A stretch of 64,000 nt of DNA, from contig NZ_JACHEU010000001.1 of NCBI RefSeq assembly GCF_014201615.1, positions 2,561,631 to 2,625,630 of the forward strand, in the 5' to 3' direction. Position 1 is the first letter of the stretch, and every line of letters starts with the position of its first letter. A model generated the notes under the pieces. It searched no databases and was not told the origin of the DNA. It was given only the letters and a program-made list of their open reading frames with translations. The stretch is from Aquamicrobium lusatiense (lineage in GTDB: Bacteria > Pseudomonadota > Alphaproteobacteria > Rhizobiales > Rhizobiaceae). Below are positions 12,348 through 21,557 of the stretch, piece after piece. Made by a program: the position numbers and the translations under genes.

Positions 12348-12743
12348 TTACCTGAAGCGGCCTCCGCGCTGCAGCACCTCGATCTTGTATCCGTCCGGAT
12401 CCTCGATGAAGAAGAACCGCGCCACGGGCGCGCCCGCATGGCTGAATTCGACGATATTCTTCGGGCTGAGGCCGAGAGCGCCCATCCGGTCATGCTCGCT
12501 GTCGAGATCGGCAACGGACACCGCCAGATGGCCATAGCCGTCGCCCAGCTGATAAGGCTCCGTGCGCCCCTTGTTGACGGTGAGCTCCAGCTCGAACTCC
12601 GTCTCCGCATTGGAGAGATAAATGAGCGTGAAAGTCTCGAAATCGAGCCTTTGCGCCACATCGAGCCCGAATGCCTTGTTGTAAAAGCTGACGGACCGGG
12701 TCTCGTCGAGAACCCGGATCATGCTGTGGATTGCCTTTGCCAA
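12348..12743 (-). CDS. VOC family protein, lactoylglutathione lyase-like
   Basis: A 131-residue single-module VOC protein close in length to glyoxalase I: IHSMIRVLDETRSVSFYNKAFGLD, then FTLIYLSNAETEFELELT, GYGHLAVSVADLDSEHDRM and FFIEDPDGYKIEVLQRGGRF. I chose TTG at 12743 because GAAAGG lies about eight bases before it and homologues begin MAKAIHSM; an ATG further upstream at 12833 would add 30 atypical residues. Expected role is methylglyoxal detoxification. It may head the transcript containing the Tat/GMC pair. Confidence 0.85.
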   Translation of the reverse strand: MAKAIHSMIRVLDETRSVSFYNKAFGLDVAQRLDFETFTLIYLSNAETEFELELTVNKGRTEPYQLGDGYGHLAVSVADLDSEHDRMGALGLSPKNIVEFSHAGAPVARFFFIEDPDGYKIEVLQRGGRFR

Positions 12744-12982
12744 ACTGTGCCGCGCCTTTCGTTCGCATCCGATCTTTCGCTGATTATGCAACCGGGCGGG
12801 CAAATAGGGTGGCAGTGGGTTACCACCGTTCACGAATGTAGAAGTGCGATTGCTGTTTGAGAATTTTGGACCCAGAATGGCGCGCTCAAGTCCAGAACTG
12901 TTCCTTCAGGAACAGGAGTTTCAGGCTCACGTCGCTTGCTGCTTGCTGAAAGCGGCGTGAGCAGAATGACAGGGAGGCTGAT

Positions 12983-13288
12983 ATGTGCAGAGTTTTTGCA
13001 GAACAGGACCCGGAGGGCTATCGCCCCATCAACAGGTCGATCCGCATCGGCGGACATTCGACCAGCATCCAGATCGAAGCGACGTTCTGGGCATTGCTGG
13101 ACGAAATCGCCGAAAGCCAGGGGCTGACGACGCCGAAATTCATCTCGAAGCTGTATGACGAGGCGCTTGAGCTTCGTGGAGAAGTGCCAAATTTCGCCTC
13201 GATGCTGCGCACCACCTGCGCGCTCTATCTGCGCGGTTCCAGACCGATGGCCGAGGAAGTGGCCGCCCTGAAGCGCGAGGCGGCATAG
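12983..13288 (+). CDS. Ribbon-helix-helix domain protein
   Basis: A 101-residue protein whose core (SIRIGGHSTSIQIEATFWALLDEIAE, about 19-60) matches the ribbon-helix-helix family found in alphaproteobacteria. This suggests a small DNA-binding dimer. AGGGAGG lies seven bases before the ATG. It is not paired with an obvious toxin gene. It is convergent with cckA, 30 bases apart. Confidence 0.75.
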   Translation: MCRVFAEQDPEGYRPINRSIRIGGHSTSIQIEATFWALLDEIAESQGLTTPKFISKLYDEALELRGEVPNFASMLRTTCALYLRGSRPMAEEVAALKREAA

Positions 13289-13318
13289 TCTGCCGCCTCT
13301 TCAGGAACGCTGAGAAAT

Positions 13319-15916
13319 TCAGCCTTCCAGCACTTCCTTGACCACAGTGGCCAGCTGCTTGAGGGAGAAGGGCTTCGGCAGGAAGCCGAATTGTGCATCC
13401 TCGGGCAGGTTTTTGGCGAACGCGTCCTCGGCATAGCCCGACACGAACACGAACCTGATATCGGGCTGACGCTTGCGCAGTTCGCCCAGAAGGGTCGGCC
13501 CGTCCATTTCCGGCATGACAACATCGGAGACGACGATGTCCACCTTGCCGTCCAGCTCTTCGAACAGTTCCAGCGCCTCGACCCCTGAGGAAGCCTCGTG
13601 CACGGTGTAGCCGCGCGAGGTCAGCGCCCTCACCCCGCCCATGCGCACCGCGTCCTCGTCCTCGACCAGCAGAACCGTCGCCGAACCGGAAAGGTCTCTC
13701 GCGGCATCTGCCTTCGCCTGAACCGCAGCAGCAGGAGCTTCCGCTCCGCCAGCGATCGCTTTCTGGTCCGCGCCGGCCGCGGGCTGCGCAGCAATGACCG
13801 GAACGTGACGCGGCAGGAAGATGCGGAAGGTGGTGCCCTTGCCCACTTCCGAATCGCAGAAGATGAAGCCGCCGGTCTGCTTGATGATGCCGTAGACCAT
13901 GGAAAGGCCGAGACCCGTGCCCTTGCCGACCTCCTTGGTGGTGAAGAAAGGCTCAAAAATCTTCTTCAGCACCTCTGCGGGAATGCCGCTGCCGTTGTCC
14001 TCGACCTCGACCAGCACATAATCGCCGGCTTCCAGTTCGCGATACGGGAAGGTCTTCGCCTCATCGGTCGTCACATTGCGGGTGCGAACCGTGAGCTCGC
14101 CACCTTCGGGCATGGCGTCGCGGGCATTCACCGCCAGATTGACGACCACCTGCTCGAACTGGCCGATATCCACCTTCACGGGCCACAGATCGCGCCCATG
14201 ATCGATGCGCAGCTTGATGTCGTTGCCGACCAGACGGGCCAGAAGCATGCGCAGATCGGCAAGAACGTCGGTCAGCGTCAGCACCTCCGGCCGCAGCGTC
14301 TGCTTGCGCGAGAAGGCCAGCAACTGCCGCACCAGCGAGGCCGCGCGGTTGGCGTTCTGCTTGATGTTCATGATGTCCGGGAAGGACGGATCGGACGGCC
14401 GGTGATTGGTCAGCAGCAGGTCCGAAGCCATGATGATGGCAGTGAGCACGTTGTTGAAGTCATGCGCGATGCCGCCGGCAAGCTGGCCGACCGCCTGCAT
14501 CTTCTGGCTCTGGGCCATCTGCGCTTCAAGCGCCTTCTGCTCGGTCGTTTCCACCGCATAGACGATCGCCGCTTCCTCGGCCCCGTCGCCATCGGCAACC
14601 GCATTCACATAGAAGCGGATGTGACGCTCTTCATTGTCGGGCAGAACCGTGTCGATCGGCGCAATGTCGGCTTGCCTCTGGCGGGCCTTCTCAAGCGCCG
14701 TCTCGAACGCCGGCCGGTCGCGCTCATGGATGACCGCATCGAGGCGCACCCGTCGGTCCAGCGCATCGCGATCCACCGCCGAGGCGAACAGCGACAGGAA
14801 CGGCGCATTGGTGCGCAGGATACGTCCCGCCTGATCGACGCCGGCAATGGCCATAGGCGTGGAGTTGAAGAAGCGTGTGAAACGCACCTCCGAAGCCCGC
14901 AGATCGGCGGACGAATCCTCGCCTTCCGTGCGGTTGAGCACGATGGTGCGCGCCGGGCCGGCATGTCCGTCGCGATTGACGGTGGCGCGATGCAGGAAGC
15001 GTACGGGCAGCGCCTCGCCCTTCATCGTCGTCAGATCAAGGTCGATCACCGCGTTGCGAACCGTACCGGGATCAGGACGTACCGAGCGCACCAGCGCCAT
15101 GCCGTCGCCGGCCACGATGTCGGAGAGTGTTACCACGCCCGGCGTAAAGCTCGCCAGATCGATGCCCAGCCATTCCGCCAGAGTGGCGTTCACATAGGTG
15201 ACGCGGCCATCCTGATCGGTTGAGAAGAAACCGGCCGGCGCATTATCGAGATGGTCGATGGCCTTTTGCAGGTCGAGGAAGAAGCGCTCCTGCTCTTCGC
15301 GCTCACGGGAAATGTCGGCCAGCTTCCAGGCATTGAACGGCTGACGCTGGCCGGGGATGCGGAACGCGCGCGCTTCGATACGATACCACCGCGCGCCGAC
15401 TTCGGCGCCGGGACGAATAGCTTGGCTGAGGCGAAACTCGCCATCGCCATGCTGGCCATCCCGCAGACCGCCGGCCAGCCGATAGATGACGGAAGAAGCT
15501 TCGGGCGCATCCGACAGCAGGCTTTCAACGGTTCTGATATCGGCAGCCGAGGCCGCTCCGGTCATCTCGGCATAGGCACGGTTGGCGTAGATGATGCGGT
15601 TTTTCGCATCAGTGACAACGAGGCCCTGCGCCATCGAATCCACGAAGGCCTTGGAAAGCTCGTCCCCGGTCGAGCGCGGGGCGATCTGGATGAAACCGAT
15701 CGCCGTCGCGAACAGGAAACCGACGCCGATCATCGCCAGCACGCCGAGCATGCCGAGTAGGAACGGATCGCCAAAGCGTTCCCGAAACAGCCCGAACACA
15801 ACTGCCGAGACGATCAGGATGAGGATGAAGATGATAAGCCGCGTTACCGTTCCGGGCCGTGTATCCTGATCTATCATCGGCACCGGATAGAAATCGCCGC
15901 GCGCGTCCTTGGCCAT
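13319..15916 (-). CDS. cckA: Cell-cycle hybrid histidine kinase CckA
   Basis: An 865-residue membrane kinase: two N-terminal membrane segments (about 25-75), tandem PAS-like domains (about 85-455), HisKA with phospho-acceptor His485 in [12 protein letters not shown], HATPase ([19 protein letters not shown]), an Ala/Gly linker, and a C-terminal receiver with phospho-acceptor Asp798 ([10 protein letters not shown]). This architecture is diagnostic of CckA, which feeds phosphate through ChpT to CtrA and CpdR. Neighbours (FliO-like, dksA) match other Rhizobiales. AGGGGG precedes the start. Confidence 0.94.
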   Translation of the reverse strand: MAKDARGDFYPVPMIDQDTRPGTVTRLIIFILILIVSAVVFGLFRERFGDPFLLGMLGVLAMIGVGFLFATAIGFIQIAPRSTGDELSKAFVDSMAQGLVVTDAKNRIIYANRAYAEMTGAASAADIRTVESLLSDAPEASSVIYRLAGGLRDGQHGDGEFRLSQAIRPGAEVGARWYRIEARAFRIPGQRQPFNAWKLADISREREEQERFFLDLQKAIDHLDNAPAGFFSTDQDGRVTYVNATLAEWLGIDLASFTPGVVTLSDIVAGDGMALVRSVRPDPGTVRNAVIDLDLTTMKGEALPVRFLHRATVNRDGHAGPARTIVLNRTEGEDSSADLRASEVRFTRFFNSTPMAIAGVDQAGRILRTNAPFLSLFASAVDRDALDRRVRLDAVIHERDRPAFETALEKARQRQADIAPIDTVLPDNEERHIRFYVNAVADGDGAEEAAIVYAVETTEQKALEAQMAQSQKMQAVGQLAGGIAHDFNNVLTAIIMASDLLLTNHRPSDPSFPDIMNIKQNANRAASLVRQLLAFSRKQTLRPEVLTLTDVLADLRMLLARLVGNDIKLRIDHGRDLWPVKVDIGQFEQVVVNLAVNARDAMPEGGELTVRTRNVTTDEAKTFPYRELEAGDYVLVEVEDNGSGIPAEVLKKIFEPFFTTKEVGKGTGLGLSMVYGIIKQTGGFIFCDSEVGKGTTFRIFLPRHVPVIAAQPAAGADQKAIAGGAEAPAAAVQAKADAARDLSGSATVLLVEDEDAVRMGGVRALTSRGYTVHEASSGVEALELFEELDGKVDIVVSDVVMPEMDGPTLLGELRKRQPDIRFVFVSGYAEDAFAKNLPEDAQFGFLPKPFSLKQLATVVKEVLEG

Positions 15917-16166
15917 TTGCCCCCTGCTTACGATTCCTGCCCTGTTCCGATCCGGGCGGTTGAATCATATTCTCCTTGCCCGGAAAAGGCCAAAGGGGCA
16001 ACTCTCTGCGTAAAATGCCCCCCGAACGTGAAAACTCCTTCGCAAATGCCGGTCCCCACGTTGATAAACCGGGCTGGCAACTTGCGGTGGCGCATCACTG
16101 CGTTCTACTGTCATGTTTGATTTCTTTGGCCATCCTTCCGTCTTGGCCACACTTCCGGGGGTGCCG

Positions 16167-16862
16167 ATGCCTGATTTTCTCGATAGCGCTGGCGGAAACG
16201 GATATGGCGCCGCCATTTTCTGGGTTCTGGTTGCGCTGGCCGCGTTTGTGGCTGTGCTGTTCATCGTGAAGATGATCCGCAGCATGAACTTCGGAACCTT
16301 CGTTGCAGGCGGGCGCAACCGCAAGACGCGTCTCGCCGTCATGGACGCCACCGCCGTGGACAGCCACAGGCGGCTGGTTCTGGTTCGCCGCGACGATGTC
16401 GAGCACCTGATTCTCATCGGTGGGCCGACCGATGTGGTGGTCGAGCGCGACATCAGGCTGGCCAGCGCAAAACGCACAACGCCAGTGGCGGAGCCGGCCT
16501 TCACGCCCCAGCCGCCAAAAGCTGCTCCGCCACCTCAGCCCGTGCAGCAACGCCAGCCAGTTGCTCCCCAGCCGCAGGTTTCAGCACCTGCGCGTCCGGC
16601 GGCCCCCCCGCCACAACCACGGCCATCGGAAAACACCTATGTGGCACCGCAAGTGGCTGCCGCCGCACCACCCCGGCCGGCTCCGACGGCTCAGCACCCC
16701 CAGCAGCATCGGCATTCAGTGGAAGACGCGCTCGACGCTTCGCTTGTGGACGAACTCACACTTTCTCTCGGTGAACCAGCCGTCGAGCCCCCACAAAGGC
16801 TCCAGACTCCCGATGATGAAATGTCGCGGCTTCTCGGTGAACTGTCAACCACCAGGCGCTGA
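16167..16862 (+). CDS. FliO-domain-like membrane protein
   Basis: About 231 residues: one membrane segment near the N-terminus (YGAAIFWVLVALAAFVAVLFIV), a basic stretch (GGRNRKTRLAVMDATAVD) and the FliO-type small beta domain (RRLVLVRRDDVEHLILIGGPTDVVVE), then a long Pro/Gln/Ala-rich disordered tail. FliO helps assemble the flagellar export gate, but this gene lies outside a flagellar cluster, so the role is uncertain. I chose ATG at 16167, preceded by GGGGGTG; an in-frame ATG at 16113 lacks a ribosome binding site. Confidence 0.7.
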   Translation: MPDFLDSAGGNGYGAAIFWVLVALAAFVAVLFIVKMIRSMNFGTFVAGGRNRKTRLAVMDATAVDSHRRLVLVRRDDVEHLILIGGPTDVVVERDIRLASAKRTTPVAEPAFTPQPPKAAPPPQPVQQRQPVAPQPQVSAPARPAAPPPQPRPSENTYVAPQVAAAAPPRPAPTAQHPQQHRHSVEDALDASLVDELTLSLGEPAVEPPQRLQTPDDEMSRLLGELSTTRR

Positions 16863-16968
16863 CGCATGTCGCCCGAAACTGGGAACCGCTTTCAGGATAA
16901 CGACGTGCGCAGGAACGGGAACTTAGCTTCGTAAGGAGCGCATCTGAAGGATCGCGACAGCGCGTTGA
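16863..16968. repeat. RIME-like intergenic repeat, copy B (degenerate)
   Basis: This begins CGCATGTCGCCCGAAACTGG and continues through GGATAACGACGTGCG, GTAAGGAGCGCATCTGAAGG and ATCGCGACAGCGCG. It follows copy A (7256-7361) base for base over most of its length, but the terminal TAAAGC/GCTTTA ends have decayed. It begins immediately after the FliO-like stop codon. Confidence 0.7.
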
Positions 16969-16992
16969 GATCGGGCACATAACCACAGAATC

Positions 16993-17021
16993 AAAAAGGC
17001 CGCCTCACGGGCGGCCTTTTT
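16993..17021. terminator. Bidirectional terminator between FliO-like gene and dksA
   Basis: AAAAAGGCCGCC and GGGCGGCCTTTTT form a 12-base stem with a short TCAC-containing loop. There are T/A runs on both sides, so it can end transcription from both convergent genes. Confidence 0.85.
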
Positions 17022-17042
17022 GCTATCAGAGAAGAGGTATTA

Positions 17043-17459
17043 TCAATCGTCCCGATAAACCTTCTCGCGACGCTCATGACGTTCCTGCGCCTCGATGGAC
17101 AAGGTCGCGATAGGACGCGCATCCAGCCGCTTCAGCGAAATCGGCTCGCCTGTTTCTTCACAATAGCCGTAAGTGCCCTCTTCGATCCGCTGCAGTGCCG
17201 AATCGATCTTCGATATCAGCTTGCGCTGGCGGTCGCGTGCCCTGAGCTCGATGGCACGATCGGTTTCCGAGGAGGCCCTGTCCGCCAGATCAGGAAGGTT
17301 TGCGTTTTCCTGCTGGAGAATCTCAAGGGTCTCCCGTGCCTCTCGCAGGATATCATTTTTCCATGCGATCAGCTTGCCGCGGAAATAAGACTTCTGCCGG
17401 TCATTCATGAACGGCTCGTCTTCGGAGGGTACGTAATCGGCAGTAAGGTTTTGATTCAT
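17043..17459 (-). CDS. dksA: RNA polymerase-binding transcription factor DksA
   Basis: The 138-residue product has the DksA coiled-coil (about 20-85, RQKSYFRGKLIAWKNDILREA...DRASSETDRAIELR) and the C-terminal globular end (IEEGTYGYCEETGEPI...RPIATLSIEAQE). Only the first of the four classical zinc-finger cysteines remains (CEET...S...A). DksA modulates RNA polymerase together with ppGpp. The start at 17459 is chosen because homologues begin here; an in-frame ATG 20 codons upstream is unlikely. Confidence 0.93.
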   Translation of the reverse strand: MNQNLTADYVPSEDEPFMNDRQKSYFRGKLIAWKNDILREARETLEILQQENANLPDLADRASSETDRAIELRARDRQRKLISKIDSALQRIEEGTYGYCEETGEPISLKRLDARPIATLSIEAQERHERREKVYRDD

Positions 17460-17642
17460 TCGACTCACCCGACAGCCCCAAGAATTGGCGCCTATATATT
17501 CACCTAAACTGCCCCGCACAAGCCTGTACTCACCTCATCACACGAACGTATAATCCTGTTGCTGTGCGGCATGGGCCAGAGGCGTTGCGCTCGCTGCCGT
17601 CAAACGATAATCCTTCTAAGGCAGGTACAGGCGGGAGGGCTG

Positions 17643-18146
17643 GTGGCCAAACTCTATCTCCTCAGGCACGCAAAGGCGGGCTGGGCTCAGCCCGGAATGT
17701 GCGATTTCGATCGTCCGCTGGATGCCGCAGGCCGCGAGGAAGCCGCCATGACCGGCGACGTGATGCGCAAATGCGGCTACCTGCCGGACCTCACCCTGTG
17801 CTCGAAGGCACGCAGGGCTCAGGAAACTCTGGAAGGCATCGCCGGCAGCCTCGATACCAGCCGGGTCATTCTTCTGGAAGCGCTCTATACGGAAGATGCT
17901 GCTTTCTACCTTGAAACCGTGCGCGCCTACGGCCACTTCGGCTCGATTCTCGTCATCGGCCATAATCCCATGATGGAAGACCTGACCCTGGCCATATCCG
18001 GCGATGGAGAACCGGGAGCGCTCGATACGCTGAACCACGGCTTTCCAACGGCTGGTCTTGCCGTCCTGAAGTTTGAAGGCAATCTGGAGGAGGCTGGTCC
18101 CGGCAAAGGCTATCTTCAGGCATTTCTGACACCCGTCAGCGTCTGA
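17643..18146 (+). CDS. SixA-type histidine phosphatase
   Basis: A 167-residue protein of the histidine-phosphatase superfamily: catalytic RHG-type motif as LYLLRHAKAG at the start, TLCSKARRAQETL in the middle, and second His in SILVIGHNPMMED. In E. coli SixA dephosphorylates phospho-His on phosphocarrier proteins; the target here is unknown. I chose GTG at 17643, five bases after GGGAGG. Upstream ATG codons in frame have no such site. Confidence 0.85.
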   Translation: MAKLYLLRHAKAGWAQPGMCDFDRPLDAAGREEAAMTGDVMRKCGYLPDLTLCSKARRAQETLEGIAGSLDTSRVILLEALYTEDAAFYLETVRAYGHFGSILVIGHNPMMEDLTLAISGDGEPGALDTLNHGFPTAGLAVLKFEGNLEEAGPGKGYLQAFLTPVSV

Positions 18147-18264
18147 GCCTATTACAAAGCCCCGACCGGCACCCTATATCGACCCTGAAATCAGGCTTTC
18201 ATACGCGCTCGCAATCCTGAATAATTCATGATTTCAGCTAGATAGACGAGTTTTAGGAACCGAA

Positions 18265-19740
18265 TTGGCATCTTCGCTGACGACATTCACGGATGAAGCG
18301 CGCATCGCGCTCGACACGCTCTCCGGCCGCGCGACCGGGCTTTTTGCTCCCACACTGCGTCTTGGCGTCACCGGCTTGTCACGCGCCGGCAAGACCGTCT
18401 TTATTTCCTCCCTCGTTCACAATCTGCTGCATGGCGGACGCCTGCCGCTGTTCGAGGCGCAGAAGTCCGGCCGCATCGCCCGCGCCTTTCTGGAGGAGCA
18501 GCCGGACGATGCCGTACCGCGTTTCCAGTACGAGGATCACATCGCAACGCTGGTCAACGATCGGCTGTGGCCGGATTCGACACGTGCCATTTCGGAGCTC
18601 AGGCTGACGATCGAATATGAATCCGCTTCCGGCTGGAGCCGCATGTTCTCGGCCGGAAAGCTGTCGCTCGACATTGTGGACTATCCCGGCGAGTGGCTGC
18701 TCGACCTGCCGCTGCTCGGCAAGTCCTACGCGGACTTTTCCCGCGAAGCGTTTGAAATGGCGGAGCTTCCGGTGCGTGCGGATCTTTCGCGGGAGTGGCG
18801 CGATCTTTCCGCATCCGTCGATCCGGATGCGGCGTCCGATGAAGTTACCGCCCGCCGCCTGTCGGAAAGCTTCGCGGCCTATCTGAAGGCGTGCAAGCTC
18901 GACGACCGCGCCCTGTCCACGCTGCCGCCCGGCCGCTTCCTGATGCCGGGCGACCTCGAAGGCTCGCCCGCGCTCACCTTCGCCCCGCTGATGCCGGGCG
19001 ACGAGCGCCGCGCAAAACCGGGGTATCTGCGCGCCATGATGGAGCGACGCTACGAGGCTTATAAAACCCATGTGGTGCGGCCGTTCTTCCGCGAGCACAT
19101 CACCCGGCTCGACCGCCAGATCGTTCTCATCGATGCCTTGCAGGCGCTCAATGCCGGGCCCGGCGCAATGGCGGATCTGGAGCGCGCGGTAACGGAGATT
19201 CTGGCCTGCTTCCGGCCCGGCCGCGGCAATATCCTGACCGATCTGGTGTCGCGGCGCATCGACCGCATCCTGATTGCCGCCACCAAGGCCGACCATCTGC
19301 ACCACGAAAGCCACGACCGGCTGCAGGCGATCGTGCGGCGTCTGGCGGATCGCGCCATAGCCCGCGCCAATTTCACCGGCGCCAATGTCGACGTCGTCGC
19401 CATGGCAGCCATCCGCGCCACGCGCGAGGGTACGGTCAAGCAGGGTCGCGACACGCTGCCCGTCATTCTCGGCACACCGCTGGCCGGGGAAACGATCGGC
19501 GGCCAGATCTTCGACGGCGAAGCGGAAACAGCCATATTTCCCGGTGACTTGCCGGAGAAAGTTGATTCCGTTTTTGAAACCGTTAACGGCCATCGTCAGG
19601 ACGAAACCGACCCTGCCATCCGCTTTGTCCGCTTTCGCCCGCCAAGGCTTGAACGCACCGCCGAGGGCGTCACCCTCTCCCTGCCCCATATCAGGCTCGA
19701 TCGCGCCCTGCAGTTCCTGATCGGAGACCGGCTGGCATGA
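18265..19740 (+). CDS. ycjX: YcjX family P-loop GTPase-like protein
   Basis: A 491-residue member of the YcjX (DUF463) family of predicted P-loop NTPases, with Walker A-like GVTGLSRAGKTVF near residue 35 and DIVDYPGEWLLDLPLL as the switch-like motif. In enterobacteria ycjX is stress-induced, with ycjF beside it. The start is TTG at 18265 with TTTTAGGAAC upstream. The stop overlaps ycjF by four bases (ATGA), so the two are translated together. Confidence 0.9.
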   Translation: MASSLTTFTDEARIALDTLSGRATGLFAPTLRLGVTGLSRAGKTVFISSLVHNLLHGGRLPLFEAQKSGRIARAFLEEQPDDAVPRFQYEDHIATLVNDRLWPDSTRAISELRLTIEYESASGWSRMFSAGKLSLDIVDYPGEWLLDLPLLGKSYADFSREAFEMAELPVRADLSREWRDLSASVDPDAASDEVTARRLSESFAAYLKACKLDDRALSTLPPGRFLMPGDLEGSPALTFAPLMPGDERRAKPGYLRAMMERRYEAYKTHVVRPFFREHITRLDRQIVLIDALQALNAGPGAMADLERAVTEILACFRPGRGNILTDLVSRRIDRILIAATKADHLHHESHDRLQAIVRRLADRAIARANFTGANVDVVAMAAIRATREGTVKQGRDTLPVILGTPLAGETIGGQIFDGEAETAIFPGDLPEKVDSVFETVNGHRQDETDPAIRFVRFRPPRLERTAEGVTLSLPHIRLDRALQFLIGDRLA

Positions 19741-20825
19741 GCAACGAACCCCGCAAGCCCTCCGCCTTCCCCGTCGCGCCTGAACCGTCCAGCAAAGCCG
19801 CAGAGGAGACCCAGCATCCCGCTCAGCCGCCGCGCAGGCCGCGCGCCGCACCGGTCGAAGTCGCTGTCGCCGTGCCGGACGGTCACGACATCTTCGAGAC
19901 ACCGGATGAAGCCGCGATGGTGCCGCCGCCCGCCACAGCGCCACGCAGGCGCTCCGTGGCGGCGCGAATTCTGGCAGGGGCTGCCGGATTGCTTGTATCG
20001 CTTGCCATTGGCCTGTGGATCGACGGGCTGATCCGCTCGCTGTTCGAGCGTGCACCGTGGCTCGGCTGGCTGGCGGCACTTGCAGCCGCGATTGGCGCCG
20101 TAGCGCTCATCATCGTCCTCGCACGCGAATTCATGGCCATCGCCCGCCTCGCGGAGGTGGAAAAGATACAGAAGCGCGCGCAGGACGCCATTGACCGCAA
20201 CGACCCCAAAGCTGCCCGCGCCGTGGTGGCCGAACTGTCCTCCTTTGTCGCGGCAAGACCGGAAACGGCGGCCGGCCGCCGTGCTCTGGACGAACTGGAT
20301 GGCGAGATCATCGACAGCGCCGACCTCATACGCATTGCGGAAACCGAAATCCTCGCACCGCTGGATGCTCGTGCGAAAATCATGATCCTCGACGCAGCCA
20401 AGCGCGTCTCGCTGGTCACGGCGGTAAGCCCGCGCGCCGTTGTCGACATCGCCTATGTTGCCTTCGAGGCGGCACGGCTGATCCGCAGGCTTTCGGAGCT
20501 CTATGGTGGACGACCCGGCACGCTCGGCTTCTTCCGCCTTGCGCGCGGCGTGCTCGCGCATCTGGCCATCACCGGCTCAATCGCGCTGGGTGACGGCTTC
20601 GTGCAGCAGATACTGGGCCACGGTGTGGCCGCACGGCTGTCGGCGAAGCTTGGCGAAGGTGTCGTCAACGGCATGCTGACAGCGCGCATCGGCCTGGCCG
20701 CCATGGACACCACGCGCCCCCTGCCGTTTCATGCGTTGAGGCGGCCGGGAATGGGCGATTTCCTCTCCGCCCTCACCTCATTCGCCGGCAAGGGCAACGG
20801 CACGGAAAAGTCTCCTTCGGCCTGA
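19737..20825 (+). CDS. YcjF/TIGR01620 family inner membrane protein
   Basis: A 362-residue protein: a Pro-rich cytoplasmic N-terminus of about 80 residues, two membrane helices (AGAAGLLVSLAIGLWIDGLI and LAALAAAIGAVALIIVLAREF), then a soluble domain with a conserved ISPRAV-type motif (here VSPRAVVDIAYV). It matches the DUF697-related YcjF family. Coupled to ycjX, it probably forms a membrane-associated partner of that GTPase. The function is unknown. Confidence 0.86.
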   Translation: MSNEPRKPSAFPVAPEPSSKAAEETQHPAQPPRRPRAAPVEVAVAVPDGHDIFETPDEAAMVPPPATAPRRRSVAARILAGAAGLLVSLAIGLWIDGLIRSLFERAPWLGWLAALAAAIGAVALIIVLAREFMAIARLAEVEKIQKRAQDAIDRNDPKAARAVVAELSSFVAARPETAAGRRALDELDGEIIDSADLIRIAETEILAPLDARAKIMILDAAKRVSLVTAVSPRAVVDIAYVAFEAARLIRRLSELYGGRPGTLGFFRLARGVLAHLAITGSIALGDGFVQQILGHGVAARLSAKLGEGVVNGMLTARIGLAAMDTTRPLPFHALRRPGMGDFLSALTSFAGKGNGTEKSPSA

Positions 20826-20853
20826 GACGCATCAGGGATCGGGACGCTTTACA
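20824..20853. repeat. Possible remnant of the RIME-like repeat right half
   Basis: GAGACGCATCAGGGATCGGG followed by ACGCTTTA resembles the right half of copy A (GAGCGAATCTGAAAGATCGC...CGCTTTA). It is short and overlaps the ycjF stop codon, so chance similarity is possible. Confidence 0.3.
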
Positions 20854-20968
20854 AATGACAGCGCTGGCGAAAATTCGAATTCTCGGGCATATGGTGAGAA
20901 ACCATTAACCATTCTTGTTCATGGTTCGGACAAGGTTCCTCTCAGTATTTCGTTGCCGGGTATCCTCG

Positions 20969-21523
20969 ATGAAAAGCGTAATCGTGTCTTCCATGCTGCC
21001 GCTGGCGCTCGCCATTTCGGCAACCGCAATTCTCCCGGCAACCGCCTCCGCCGGAGAACGCGACAAGCAGTTCTTCCAGTCGGTCGAGGGCAAATGGGTC
21101 GGGCCCGGCGAAATCGTCGCAGGCAAATATAAGGGCACCAAGTTCACCTGCACATTCACCGGCTCGTCGCCCGAGGTGAAGGTCGGCATGACGCTCGACG
21201 GCTCCTGCCGCGTCGGCGTCTTCACGCAGCAGATGACGGCCACCGTCGAACACAAGGGCCGCACCGGCTACAAGGGCACCTTCATGGGCGGTGCCGCCGG
21301 CGAAGGGCTCGACATCATAGCCGGCAATGTCGTTGACCCCCGCAAGGTCGTCTTCGCCATCAACCGCAAGGAACTCAACGGCGTGATGCAGGCCCGCATC
21401 CCCGACGATCAGTCAATGATCGTCACCGTATCGGTGAAAGTCGACAAGCAGGTGGTGCCGGTTATCGGCGTCAACCTCAAGCGTATCGAAGGCGCTCCGG
21501 TCGGCAAGCTCGCCAAGAACTGA
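20969..21523 (+). CDS. Secreted protein of unknown function
   Basis: A 184-residue protein with a clear Sec signal peptide (MKSVIVSSMLPLALAISATA, cleavage probably after ATASA). The mature protein has a repeated beta-strand look (GKWVGPGEIVAGKYKGTKFTC, VGMTLDGSCRVG) resembling a small calycin- or lipocalin-like barrel, but I cannot assign a family. Two Cys may pair in the periplasm. I chose ATG 20969, since an upstream ATG at 20915 would put 18 basic residues before the signal peptide. Confidence 0.75.
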   Translation: MKSVIVSSMLPLALAISATAILPATASAGERDKQFFQSVEGKWVGPGEIVAGKYKGTKFTCTFTGSSPEVKVGMTLDGSCRVGVFTQQMTATVEHKGRTGYKGTFMGGAAGEGLDIIAGNVVDPRKVVFAINRKELNGVMQARIPDDQSMIVTVSVKVDKQVVPVIGVNLKRIEGAPVGKLAKN

Positions 21524-21557
21524 CGTGCCTGCCCCGGTTTCAACGGTGTTGGGCGCA

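Noticed and set aside
12983..13288. Ribbon-helix-helix protein as an antitoxin
   Set aside because: No toxin-like small gene is adjacent; the neighbours are cckA and a metabolic gene.
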